From the NCBI RefSeq assembly GCF_958298935.1, contig NC_084922.1:11534501-11598500 (forward strand): DNA of 64,000 nucleotides, in the 5' to 3' direction. Made by a program: the position numbers and the translations under genes. The notes below the pieces were generated by a model. The model was not told the origin of the DNA. It was given only the letters and a program-made list of their open reading frames with translations, and made no database searches. This document shows, one piece after another, positions 36,781-48,891 of this stretch. Numbering within the stretch: position 1 is the stretch's first letter; every line of letters begins with the position of its first letter. Source of the DNA: Phragmites australis (Eukaryota; Streptophyta; Magnoliopsida; Poales; Poaceae).

Positions 36781-37374
36781 TATCGAATATCTAACTATAA
36801 GGTATATACATATAAAGAGTATACCATATATGGATGAGATATACTATGTACATACTTAACAACTCCGGATATTACAGAACTGAATCTGCGGTATCTGATA
36901 TTCTCGGAATCTATAAGGTGTATACTAAGAAGGCCTCAATTTCTTACCCAACTCGAGAAGACTAGTATCCATAACAGATTTATCTACTTAGATGATATGA
37001 AGGAGCCCCTATTGATTACGGATGGATAGGATGTGATATATCACCCCTATATAAGGTGGGGACCTAGACCCCAGTGGAGGCTCTTTTTTCTGGTTACTCG
37101 AGACAAGAATTAGGACCTTGACACAGGAGGAACTCGGTGACTTTAGCCCTAGGTTAGATTAGATCTGATCTACTCCATATAATAGGTTATCCATATTGAC
37201 TGTACTCGGGTGAATACATATATATATAATAATCTACACAAGACGTAGGGTATTACTCCAATTGGAGGTTCAAACCTTTATACATCATGTGTGCCTCGCT
37301 TCATGTTTGATCTCTCATCCACGAAGGTAACCTTGTTATTTTCTGGACACATTGTCAGTAACAAATCCTCGACA
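36781..37374 (+). repeat. 3' LTR of the second Ty3 element
   Basis: 594 bp, co-linear with 30139-30732. The terminal TG has become TA (tatcgaatatc). Confidence 0.9.
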
Positions 37375-40330
37375 GTAGCCTTGTTGGTAGTGCATTCCAG
37401 GCGTCACTGTGGGATTGGCGAGAATGTTCTCGTCGGTTGTGAAGCGCTGTTGTGTGGTGCGGTTCATGCGTCGAGGCAAGCACCGAACTAAACATTACCA
37501 ACTGGAGGCGGTGGTGAGGTATTGAGGTTGTACTGCCCATTGCTCCCCACGTATTTGTTTGGAGAATGGATATGCTCCTGCATATGCATGTATAACTAAT
37601 TCTATTCATGTTTATTCAAGCTTGCAATTTGCATCTTACAGGTACTTGACTCAACAGGAGCTTCTGGATTTCTTTATCTGCTATGGTTCCGGTAAGTGAG
37701 AGATATTCTACATCTACACGCACGTACCTGCACTTTAGATGAAGCTCTACTAGCGATTTCTACAAGTCGATGAAGCTCCCTACACAATCAGCTAGTATCA
37801 CTCAATCAGTTGAGCTGTATATGTAAAACTGGGGGGAAAACATATTTCTTGCAAAATCATATAGTCATACATTGTTCCTTCCCAGATTAGGTTAGTAGAT
37901 TGAAATGGATTTGATTCATCATGGGTTTATAGTTTGTTTGTACTCAGGCAGAATCTGGCAAATAGATGTAGAACAAATTATTTTAATCTTATATTTAACT
38001 GTTCGCAATAGGATTGTAATATTGTCATCCTTTTCAACTTTGGGCCTTGAGTTCAAAGATCAAGTTCTCCACCTATGCAGGGCACTGGCATAGCTCCAGC
38101 ATAATATATGTCAATGGATAGATCAACTCTCATAACCCATGCTTGCTAACTTTTTCCCTGTCTTGTTATTTTGGTCTGCTCCTGTACATACCTAACCCTT
38201 GATTTTTAATTAAAAATACACTGTGGGAACTACCTAGCAGTTTTGCGTCAAAAGATTATAAGGTTGTTCCCTTTGAATTGTTACAATGCCTTGTCATTGT
38301 GCACAAATTCGGTGGCTGCACAAATTCGGTGGCTCTACACAATGAAGTCATTCATTTCTGATAACATTTGCCTTGCCTACTATGCAGGATTGCAGTATTC
38401 TGACGCATGCTACCTTGATGCTTTGTAGTGATTTGGATGTTCAAGAGGGCCAATGATTAAACAATTAGCTGATGTCTACTGTCTCTGATGCTGAGTATAT
38501 ACCATGATGTGAAGAGCTACTATAGGTATAGAGGAATATATGCTGGTGCTGCTCCATTGGGCATGGTAATTTTGGCATCCCTCTTGATTTCTTCCTGCTC
38601 CCCCAAGTACCACCGCAAAAATTTATCTACATGGCAGTCTATATATATTTGAATTCATCCTGATTTGTGTTGGTCCTTTGGTTAAGACAAGACTAGAAAT
38701 GCTAATAAAAAAAGAAGGTTGGCCAACCAATATGGTGCGAGCCCATATTTTTTTGTGTCTTGTTATTGTACCAACATCATCCTTCCTGTCATCTTGAGTT
38801 CGGTTGTGCTATGTTATTGTATCAACATCATCTGGTTGTTAGATATTATTTGAAGTTTGGGCTGGAGAGGAAGCTTACAAGGGTTTTTTTTCACATGGCA
38901 CCAGAGATCTAATAAGCGTTTTGCTTGGGACATCTAAGCTTGTTGCTAGCTAAAACTGGTCAGTGCCCCTCTTCTTCATGCCTGCGAGGAAATTCTTTGT
39001 TGGTTCCCCGATGGCTATTTCATCCACTTTTTGTACATTATCCAGGAGGTACAGGGCTTCATGGAGCCCATGAAATCAAGTAATTATCTGGTCTGTTGGC
39101 TTAGATGAATTGTTTTTAGTCCCTGATAATATCTTTGTTACATGCAAATCATGGTCAAGTTTGGTGAATGTTATTTCTTGAAGCCTTGTTTGTTTATTCA
39201 GGAATGTGCATTTTGCTCATTTTTAACAATGCTAAAGATAATATTGAGTTATCAGAATTGTTTCTAAACTATGTGATCTTGTGATGAAAATTGTATCTAT
39301 CAGCTTTTTTTGATAATTAAGATGTTTGGTCGTGCCGAGGTTTTTTGCTTTATGTATAGCCAATGCTTTGTTTGCAGTTATTTTTTTGAAAGAGATGCTA
39401 AACTTTCAGGACAAAGGTCGAGACCAATATTTGTGTTGAGATGTGTACCTTTTTTTTTTCTTTGCACAAAGATTTGTTCAGTTTCCAGAGAATGCACTCA
39501 TGACAATTGTTATGGCTGTTGTAGGTATCCTCCATGCATTGTGCCTTGAGATCCTCCAGAGTATATGCAACAAATCAATATGGATGGCTTTAATATCCTT
39601 AACACACGAAATCAGTATAGGTGCTTCTTTTGTTGGAGGAATTGATTTGGCTTTGGTGTGAGGTGAGATTTGGTTCTACTTTTTTTTGTTTATTTTGGTT
39701 AGATTCCTTCATCTGAGATCATGCTGAGTTGAACGACAACGTTGCAGATATAAAATGTGTGATTGATCTATGAATGTATAATTTGTTTTGGGAGACTAAT
39801 ACAGTAGGCTTGAATATGGTATGATTCACAGGAACATGTTGTTGAAATTGGATTTTTATTTGCGGTGTGCCAATTACTCCTCCTCGACGCCAAGCGTGTC
39901 CTCCCTCCATACAACCCTGGTTCCATCAGTTGTCTTGCATCGATGCCGCTATGGTTGTCCCCCAATGTGATAGCTGATTCTAATCGATTTGTGCTCTCTT
40001 CCTTTTCCTATATATGTGTGCCACGCCTCTGTTCTTTTAAGTTGTTGGACCATTTCTTATTTATCTCTAAAATTTCTTTCAAAGAAATTGTCATATGTTG
40101 TTGGACCATTTCTAGTTGCCTATTTATAAGGGGTTGATATTGAAGGTATTGAACTGAACAATTGAACTATAAGATCATCATAGTATCAATATCATGTATA
40201 TGCTCTTTGTCTAGTATGTCCTAATATATTTGCAATTTATATCAACCAAAAATATATATATATATGAACTCAGATTAAAAGTTATCAAGCTTAATACCCG
40301 TGCATGGGCGCGTGCAAGCCACTAGTGGAT
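37375..40330. other. Unresolved; intron-exon-like fragments, possible Helitron end
   Basis: No protein family recognised. Around 37630-37700 a stretch is bounded by ttgcatcttacag and ccggtaagtg, which looks like a spliced exon of about 50 bp without known homology. Repeated ctatgttattgta / caacatcatc phrases occur at 38760-38840. At 40290-40326 acccgtgcatgggcgcgtg and ccactag-t resemble a grass Helitron 3' terminus. Confidence 0.3.
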
Positions 40331-42550
40331 TATTAAAATGTCGAAAACTTACTGTCATACTTAAAAAACACGTGTCTTGAGATGGTTTGGAGATATATCA
40401 TCCTTACAAGCTCGGATAAAAGGGATCCCAGCAAGGTGCGCATACAGATCAACACCGGGTCCGGCCAACGTGCTACGGCAGGTGTAACCTCGGTTCGACG
40501 TGCACCTGGTCGATGGCGGCTCCCTCCTGCTAGCTTCGTCTGCACGCCGTAATACCATACGTGTAATATTTAGGGCTAGTAGTATTTTTAGTTTTAATTT
40601 GTGTGACTAAAGTATTTCAGTATGGTAATTTAATATCATCTTAATAGTGTAAATAGGTTTGTATTAGCTTTTAAGTCCTTGTATTATAAAAATAGCACAT
40701 CTAAATTAACTTTTTATACGAAATGATATCAAAATATAAGAGATATATTATGTGTATATGGATCCGTTCTACAAGTAAATAATATTGTATCCGAATTGAA
40801 GGGGAAAATAAAAAAAATTCCTAAAAGTCACTTGGATTTTAACTTTTCTACAGAAATTATTTTGTTGAAAAAACCCTAAAAATTTGGTTTTGTTGAAAGA
40901 TATCCCCTAAAAATTAAAAAAAAATTAAAAAAATCACAAATTTTTTTTAAAAAAAACTAGAGACAATTCTAAGACCTTCTGTGAATTTTTTTCAAAAATA
41001 ATATCCTTTGCATCATATTTCATGGAGAGAAAGTTTAAAAAAAAGAAAAATGTGCAGCTTATTTATTAACTCATGTTATTTTAACTTTGTCATGTCTACC
41101 ATTATTTTTCCTACATAAATCATTGTTTAAGTAAACTAATAAAAGTGGTTTCACTAATTTTGGATGTTATGAATTAGTTATGAATTAATCTATCTGCAAT
41201 ACAATTATAATGATAATGATGTGGGATCTATGAGATGTGAGATGAGGTGAGATGTGGGCGGTGCTAGGGGTAAGTCGAGAGTGGAACCCGGATGCTATAG
41301 ATCGCTTGCATCGTTTAAGCACCATTCATTAGTGTCGTTGGCTTTAGCACTTTTCCGTACAACCACATATTCGGATAATGGTGAATGAGCAGAGTATCAT
41401 ACGTCGTGCTGATGCTTGTCGTGCGTCCCTACGACGCGTAAGAAAATAAAGAGGAAGTAGGGTGGCGGGGAGCTAAAGGTGTTCAGGACACGCTCGTGGT
41501 AACTCTGGTACCATAGGGACATGTGTAAGTGAGTAGTTTCGGGTATGAGAAAGGTTGTTTCGGAGTCAGAGGATAGACCCGGGTTGTGTGGGTAAAGTTA
41601 TACCCCCTGCTGGGTGTAAGAACAATTCAAATTGTTGCACTCTTAGTCATGAGCATGCTTTTGTCTATCCGCATCGGTCGTAGAGTTTACGAATTTAGTA
41701 ATATGATATAGTATGTTGAGTTTGGTTGTCAAGGATTATTGATTATATGAGATGGTTCCTTTTACATATATGTGCAAGTTGATCTTGCAGAATAGATGTA
41801 TTTTGAGTTAAGTATATATGCTCACACATAGATGTTAGGTTGCTTACGCTTATAAATTTATTTAATATTGTAGTCTACTCCTTGCTAATGACTTAAATGC
41901 ATAATCTTTAGAGTCGAATTATTATATATACATATTATGGATTAAATCTTGTGAGTACCTTCATACTTACGTTGCTCTTTCATATTCTGACAGTGCTGAG
42001 GAGCTCGTATTTAGCTACTTCATGCCCACCAATGTAGCAGGCGAGAATGTATAGTGCAAACTACTCATGTGGCGTGTTTTTGGGTGAGCCTAAGGGTATA
42101 TAGCTTTACTTAGCTTTTGATGTTAATAGGTGTTATCATCCGTTGCGTAGTTTCTAATTTTGGTTAAGAAGTGATCTGTTATTTACCCTTCTAGCTTCCT
42201 TTTATTATAAATTATGTAAATAGTTAAGTACTTAAGAACTTGTAATATAATCTAATTACTCGCTATTTCTTAAGCTTTGTTGTGTTGTTATATGTTAAAA
42301 AGACATATGTTTTGATCTTGGACACAAAATATGTGCTGGGACTATCAGAATTGGACTCTGGTTAATCACTATGAATGTAATTATATTATAAATCATTTTT
42401 TATGATTAATTAAAATACAATTTAGATGGTTCATGTCGCCATCTTCTTTAAATCCTTAGCGTTAGTCACATGTACAGACCACTAACTTGCTACAAGGACA
42501 TCAAATAAAGGATCGATAAATTTGAAGATATTTTCATTGGATGTAAGAAA
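40331..42550. repeat. Non-coding grass repeat, probably retroelement-derived
   Basis: From about 40800 to 42400 the sequence has the wording of a dispersed grass repeat I recall, with landmarks gcagagtatcatacgtcgtg (41393), tataccccctgctgggtg (41609) and caccaatgtagcaggcgag (42028). It has no coding frame. It may be the untranslated region of a Ty3 element or of a large non-coding retrotransposon derivative. LTRs were not found. The class is from memory and unverified. Confidence 0.4.
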
Positions 42551-42904
42551 AATTAAGAATCATTTTTAGAGAGATTGTTGGACTATTCCTTTGTGTTATA
42601 GCAATTGTTGTTCCAAAAGAATATGTGATCCCCGTGTACATAATAAGTTTTGGATGCTCTTTTCTTTGTCATGTTTAATGAGAGGCTTCAATGGAAAAAA
42701 GAATAGTGACCCACTGGTTCCAAAATTTGTTGACCATAAGCCACCAAATGAATGGATGTAGATGATGATGCACCACAACAAAGAGAATTTGTATATAAAA
42801 GTTCCTCAAGTAAAGAAGTCTCGCTATTTGGTTATGGAAGGAGATGATGAAGAAAAAAATTTGATCTTCTAGCAATGAAGAGGAAGAGGAGGAGACGGGT
42901 ATGC

Positions 42905-43110
42905 TTGGTTCGCGCCTACGTTTAGTCACATCATATATTTTTTGGCAGATGTTTGGTTGACGGTCATAATTGTATCAAGCCACAGTTTTTTAGTTACCGA
43001 TCCACACGTTATACACTTAATTTTTTAACTAACTTTATCATATTTATAGCTAAGAATTTATTAGTCACATTTAGCTAACTTTAGATGTGGTAAACGTAGG
43101 TGTGAACCAA
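42905..43110. mobile_element. MITE with 20-bp terminal inverted repeats
   Basis: 206 bp. The left end TTGGTTCGCGCCTACGTTTA and the inverted right end TTGGTTCACACCTACGTTTA match at 18 of 20. The interior is AT-rich. A 4-base tatg occurs close to both ends (with one base between), so the target duplication and superfamily are not settled. Confidence 0.7.
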
Positions 43111-43757
43111 ATATGTCATAATATTCTCTATACAGATGATTTAAACGATCATAAGAATAGTAAGATCGGTGATTTGAATGATGATGACACTTAGCTAACT
43201 TTGGAGGGTTTGGAAAAAATCAAAATACAAGTGATTTTTGGGGATTTTTGCATTACGTGCTCTATGCTGCTCCATGTATGTAACTATTCATTGTTTCGAG
43301 AAAATCACATCAAATCAGAAGTATGTCGCCCGTCACCTAGCTGTTAGTCAAAAGGTGGAATCAATAAGGCAGCGCGCCACTTGATCATCTCGGTCGTAGT
43401 CGACCGGATAATCGATCGCGATCCTTGGATCGCATATACCATCACTAGCTAGAAGAAGGCAGAAACCGACTCCACCAGCCGCCTGCCCAGCTAACTAGCA
43501 AGACTACTCATCTGCAGGTCTTGACCACGCAAATCGAAAGGCTCCTGCCCGTACGCCTTCAATATTCTCGATCGCGCCCTGGCGTTCTCTGTCGCTCGGT
43601 GCGTGACAAGCAAGTGGAAACGGCCGGTGTGCTTCCCGGGAAACTTCGCGTGCGACGACAGTGACGAGTATCAACCGACATGAAATAAAGCCGGGGCCGG
43701 CCATCAACTAACCGTTCGCGCGACGGCGACTGCAGCCAGACAGGGAGGAGATGAAGC
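43111..43757. other. Intergenic, nothing recognised
   Basis: No coding or repeat structure that I can name; 43330-43740 is GC-rich with many gatc/cgatcg words. Confidence 0.4.
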
Positions 43758-43912
43758 AAATTTTATAAGATTCTTGTTGAAAAACTCTTTTAAGATTTTG
43801 ATCTATATCATTATTTTCTAATTCAGTTAATATATATAACTGAGTGAAAGAAATTAAACATGTAACATATATAAAGAAGAGTTTTCCTATAATATTAAAT
43901 CTTATAAAATTT
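43758..43912. mobile_element. Short MITE with perfect 15-bp inverted ends
   Basis: 155 bp; both ends read AAATTTTATAAGATT inward, and a second inverted word, gaaaaactctt/aagagttttcc, follows in each arm. Superfamily not assigned. Confidence 0.6.
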
Positions 43913-46823
43913 TCTTGCGAAAGAAGCTAGCTAGGGCGCACAGCAACTGCCAGACCGGGCGGGACAGGATCACAGGAGTAGTATGCATGCAACGGTGTTT
44001 AAAACACCGTACGTGCCAGGACACGGTCTGCACTTAATAGTACTAGTGGCTAGTAAGAACTACTACTATTCCGATATATAGTACTCCTATACATTATTGT
44101 TCAAAAAAAATATAGTCCTCCTATATCTAGAGCTAGAAATATCAACAAAGCAGTGCCATATATGCACTAGCTAGCTCGTCACTTCGTAATCGATCGCAGG
44201 CTAGAGAGAATCCTTCGCATCGCTAGCAGACGGGATCACTACGCCACCACCACATCATATCTCCCGGACCTTTCAGCTAGCGCGTCTAGCTCAGCGCTCG
44301 ATCCACCATGCCATCCATCGAGCGACGGCGAGGTTTCCGCGAAACTTCCTGCGTGATCAACTGTGGACGGACGTACGGACCGACCACTCGGCCGACGGAG
44401 GTGACCTGAGGTGTACGTGCAAGTGCAGCTGGGCCTCCAAAGGAAGGCTTCTCATCGAAGCGTGGATGCTGACAAGCAGGAGCACGCCAACCAAACCGGC
44501 CAAGCAGTGGCGGAGCTTTTTGTCAAAATTCAGAGAAGACCATGACAGAATATCTCGTGAATGTGAGAAAGTTAAAAAAAATCGTCGGGTTAAATATATT
44601 CTAAGAAGGACTAAATTAATAATATATGATAGATTAAACATAAAATACACTACAAAATAAAAAATATATAAAATATAGAAAATTTGTTAGGTCAGAAGGC
44701 ACTAGCCCACCTTAACCACAACAATACTCCACCCCTGCAGCAAAGAAAATAAAAAGATAAAGATCTCAACGAATTTATAGTGCGTCCCATTAACCATTCA
44801 GCATCGATCAAGGAAGGATTTATTTTAGGGTTTTTAATAATCTATCACTATCATCTTTTTATAATATTTCCGAGCTAGGGGAAGTAGGATCTGTGTTGTC
44901 TCTTGAAAGAGATGTCTCACCACTAGACGATGGAGGCATTGTTAGACAATGACTTTATACAACCACTCGCCATTATATTATAATGATAGTATGAGAATTT
45001 TTTTTAATTGTCAATATGCACCAAGACTCCAAGAGTATAACTGGATCAAAGCAAAAAAGTCTTTCCTACTTTTCTGTTAGGCTTCCATATGATTTTTTTT
45101 TTATGGTTAGGTTAATTTACAGATCATCCCCTACTTTTTAGTGAAATTTATTTAAAAAGTATAAAATAAGAATAGATTAATAGAAAAGATTCTAGGTTAG
45201 TTCAGTACAGATATTAATTTGATTGCTCTAATAGAAAAAATAGTTCAATTTCTTCTTTTTCAACTTCAACTCTGTGCTTCATTTATTGTTGAGACCTATC
45301 ATCACGTATGTACAGGAGGTAATTAAGAATCGGTCCCATACCACACCTAGCTACTAGCCACTTTGCCATAGTACACTATATCTTAGGAATATTCTCGACC
45401 AAACCAGGCAAATTAAAAAGACTATATAGAGATCGATAGAAGCTAGCTGCAAGATTTGTGGCTATAGTTTTATTCGGTATAGCTTATTACTGATTTTTAT
45501 TTCTTAGAAACTATAAGATGAAATAAATAGAATGGTTTATTATTGGCTTTTGAAAAGTTGCATTATGATGAAATAAATTAAAAACTGATAAGTTAGTTGA
45601 GAGTAAATTTTCTAAAAAGTTTGTTTACTGAGAACTTAAAAAAATTCAGCAAAAACTAACAACTTTAGGCATAAAGTATAAATGGCTTTCAGCAAAAACT
45701 TATAAATTTTAGTTATACCAAATAGGACCTATACCTCAAGATTAAGAAGCTAGCGAGATCCATTATTATCAAATATTTCCATGAAGCAGCAATTTCAAAG
45801 TAAGTAGTACTATGAGCAGGGACGGATCTTTAGGGGAAGAGGAGGGCTGAGAAAGTAAGAAGGACATGAGCCCTCTAATTGCGTCCGTCACTGATCGAGT
45901 TACTATATTCCAAGTTTGTAACCAAACGAGCCTTGGAGTATGTGCTATGTGCTCATGTGGCCTAAAATGTGTGTGGATGGAGGCATGGAGCATACTGCAC
46001 TACTCCTAGAATTTGCTAGACCGTGCGCCACGTATAGCTTTTTCGCATAAACTATGGATGGTCCACGATCCGGACGGCCACAACAGGGAACCACTGCTTC
46101 TTAATTTTTGTTGCGTAACGGATAACGCACGTACATGCATTTGCATGCAGTGGGCTAAAGTCGTTTCAGAATATATTCGGTCAAATTTAATTAAAGATTA
46201 ATCTCTCTCGCCGGGACTTGCAGTTGTTCAAATTAATTATGAACGGACCTTTTTTCTTAATAAAAAAAGAATATGATCTGGTAGTGAACAATTAAGGAAG
46301 GTAAACAAGAGTTCTAACTCGGCAGCGGTAAATATAATTCATGGGCTAGCTAGCTTGCTGTTACTACTGAGCTTTTTCTTTTAAAAAAATAGTTATCTGC
46401 TGTTGTTACTAAGTACTTCTCTCTTCGTTCAATCCCCCTGGTTAATGACTAATTTACTCTTCTTAATTGGCTGCATGCGTGCCGTACGTACTGGATGGAT
46501 TCTTCAGAATTTCAGAGTTGATGAATTCAATCCTGATCGCCTTTAATTATTTAGAAAATAATAAAGGAACAACATGTACAGTTTCCCTTCTCCACCGCTA
46601 GCTCCTTTTTCTCTTTGTCTACGTTGTTCCAGGCCCCCCACTATGCAAGTGTGTGAATTCCTTATCTTTAGTCATCGATGCGTCACCGACGGTGAAAATA
46701 TTTTAGTCATTGAAAATAACTTAGGACCGGCCCGGTGTCCGGACGCCTAGAACGTGCCGTGCCGCGCGCTTACCAAAGAACAAAGAGAAACGCCACGAAC
46801 ATACGAGAGAGAGAGAGACTCAC
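43913..46823. other. AT-rich intergenic DNA, no gene recognised
   Basis: No frame of note on either strand and, specifically, no ZIFL exons 2-17, although an orphan ZIFL exon 1 lies at its right edge. It holds a probable MITE at 45471-45727. The word cagtggcggagc (44504) is a common transposon-edge word in plants, without a convincing partner. Confidence 0.45.
45471..45727. mobile_element. Probable MITE
   Basis: The left end tattcggtatagcttatta and the inverted right end tatttggtataactaaaat are similar, and the interior is AT-rich with inverted words. No clear target duplication. Confidence 0.35.
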
Positions 46824-46998
46824 CGGCGGTGAGGCAGACGACCCAGATGTAGAAGAAGTTGAGGTAGGGGATGCCGGCCTTGGTCTTGTTGATCTGGTCC
46901 AGCCGGCACCCGGGGCACCCCTCGTAGTAGTGCTGGCTCCTCGCACCACCCAGCAGCAATGGCGCCGCCGCAGCACCGCTCTCTCCGCCGCTGGCCAT
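46824..46998 (-). pseudogene. Orphan ZIFL first exon
   Basis: ATG at 46998 opens a 58-codon frame ending at a GTGAGT donor in phase 1. The protein has the ZIFL N-terminus: EGCPGCRLDQINKTKAGIPY then FFYIWVVCLTAG, parallel to CPGCMQERK...IPYTDFLYIWIACLCAG of the intact gene. The next ZIFL exon (start of TM1, SLFPYLYFM) does not occur anywhere between here and the intact gene at 27071. Either it is the remnant of a truncated tandem duplicate or an alternative first exon of that gene, whose acceptor has the matching phase. The frame and donor are intact, which would be surprising for a very old relic. Confidence 0.8.
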
Positions 46999-47300
46999 TT
47001 CGTCCCTCTTGATCTCGCCGGCCGGAGCTGAAGGAGGGCAGGTCGATCGTCTCTCTCTCTCCTCCCCGCCTTTGAAGAGTAGCTAGCTAGAGCCTAGAGT
47101 CACAGAAGATGTAGATTAAGACCCGGCCGATCGCGCGTAGCTAGGCTATAGCTAATGCAGCAGTAACAACGTACTGGTGGCTTGAAACAGAAACTTGCTG
47201 CGATACAACGAGGGAGAGGAGGGTGGTGTGTGTTCTTATAGACGACGTGAGAGGCAGGAGCCAAACCACACTGCACGTACGTATACAGGGCGCGTACGGA
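46999..47300. other. Upstream region of the orphan ZIFL exon
   Basis: CT-rich leader-like sequence on the minus strand directly before the ATG (ctctctctctcc near 47050). It might be a promoter; no specific motif is certain. Confidence 0.35.
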
Positions 47301-47469
47301 GGAAACAAATTCTATATAACTTTATTCTTAAAAAAGATTTCTTTCCTGTAATGACAAATGTTTACTTCATCTCTCTCCTCTTAAACCTAACTATTGAATC
47401 ACGGAATAGATGACGTAGATAGGATTTCACGAGAATCTTTCTGGACAGAGTTATATAGAATTTGCTTCC
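47301..47469. mobile_element. MITE with about 21-bp inverted ends
   Basis: 169 bp. The left end GGAAACAAATTCTATATAAC and the inverted right end GGAAGCAAATTCTATATAAC differ at one base. No target duplication is obvious. Confidence 0.65.
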
Positions 47470-48207
47470 GCAAACAGGTATGTGGGGTCTCGATCGGCAC
47501 CACGTGCAAACGTCTTCTTCGCTAGCTACACATGACCGAGGAGTCAAGTTAATTTGACCGTTCCGCCGTGGCATGGTTAAGTTGAACGTGATTAGTCCAG
47601 CCGTTTGGTTTACTACTCCAACACTCCGCGAGGTCATTGTTCGGCAACTTGGGACAATTCTGACAGTTGGATGTGCTTCAAGACTCGCGCATCCTTCGCC
47701 TTGGTCTCTAGAAGCAGAACCCTGGTGGTTGTTTTTTCTATGGCGGTTGTCTTTTTGCGGCCTCCTGATTTTTTGTTTTTCAGCGCTGATTGTGGGCCGT
47801 TGGATAGACATCTAATGGCTCATAGCCTCTCTTCAATCTTCATTCATCTGAGACCGCTCGTCGTTGTGCTCGCTTTTTCAAACAACGCTGGCTCGCTCCC
47901 CCGCCTTTGGCTGTCTCCGGCAACGCGATCGCCGCCCCTCCCTCGCTAACCTCCCGTCAACACTGGCCCCGCCCCGGCCCTGCTCACCGGTCGTCATCTG
48001 CCACCGCGACCGATACCCCCTGTCTTGCCGCCCCGCCTACATCCTCCACCAGACTAACTTACTTCCTCGAGCACCCCTCTAAGTTCAAAGAGCGCATCGA
48101 TAGCCACAAAACCCGCTCTCCTAACCCTAACACTCACCAGCGTAGCGGCACCGTCGCCTGATCGATCTTCCTGAAATTTAGCAAGCGTGTTTTTCCTTTC
48201 TATTTTA
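47470..48207. other. GC-rich unresolved sequence
   Basis: Open frames on both strands (for example 47605-47949 plus) without any family motif. Composition is unlike the AT-rich flanks. It could be a captured exon fragment or a local island; nothing firmer can be said. Confidence 0.3.
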
Positions 48208-48474
48208 GACCATCTCCAACGGTTTCCCTTCAGGGACCAGAATCCCTTCACGACGGGATTTTCGTTCCCTTCAGCGCTCCAACAGTTTCCCTTCACGGTT
48301 CCCGTCATGACGGGATTCCCAGGGTCATTCCCTCCAGGATGGGATTCTCTCTCATTTCCCTTCACGATTCCCCTCGAAGAGAAGCTGTTGGAGATGAACG
48401 AAAATAAAAGGAATGAGAACGGAAAAGAGAATCGGGAAGGGAACAAAATGAAGAGAATATAGTTAGAGATGGTC
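48208..48474. mobile_element. PIF/Harbinger-type MITE
   Basis: 267 bp with ends GACCATCTCCAAC and, inverted, GACCATCTCTAAC, flanked by the 3-bp duplication tta at 48205-48207 and 48475-48477, which is the PIF/Harbinger hallmark. The interior repeats the word ttcccttcacgacggg several times. It lies about 420 bp before the PHT4;1 start and may be in its promoter. Confidence 0.85.
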
Positions 48475-48891
48475 TTAGTTCGGTCGAAGCCCAACCGAAA
48501 TGTAAAATGCACTGGATAGCCCGGTACAGTAAAAGCCTGAAACGTAAATCACAGGCTTGATAGCCTTGTCTATCGGGCGATAATTTCCTGGGCTTTTCCA
48601 GTTTTCCTTGCTAAAAAAAAGTGGCCCGGGTCCAGAATGTGCAGTTGAATGTCCGGGCTCCGGTGTGTTTGGAAACGGGCCACCTGGCCGCATCGACGTC
48701 GGTGGCGTCACCCGCCACGTAGGCAGATATAACGCCCGGCTCCCGATTTGCCGAGCCGCGGACCGGCGCGCGAGAGCCATTCGTATCCCGAGGCGGGCGC
48801 GACGGCCACACCGCTTCGCATTATCGCAGTCCGCACCCGTCCCCCTCCACGGGCTCGCTCGCCGCTCCCAACCCTCGCTCCTGCTGCGGCC

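Larger units (their letters stand above)
30139..37374 (+). mobile_element. Second Ty3 retrotransposon, Tat-type, integrase missing
   Basis: 7.2 kb on the plus strand with LTRs at 30139-30732 and 36781-37374. Flanking bases gtggc and gtagc (4 of 5 matching) look like the target duplication. Order: primer site, gag, protease, RT, RNase H, start of a second RNase H, then about 1.4 kb of non-coding DNA in which no integrase can be found. Protein vocabulary matches Tat elements, but LTRs differ completely from those of the element at 1407-11015, so this is another family. All frames carry stops. Confidence 0.88.

Noticed and set aside
44504..45895. A hAT element between cagtggcggagc (44504) and gcgtccgtcactg (45883)
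   Set aside because: Only about ten end bases agree and the 8-bp flanks do not match.
46747..47031. Plus-strand 98-codon frame over the orphan ZIFL exon
   Set aside because: Antisense to a recognised ZIFL N-terminus.
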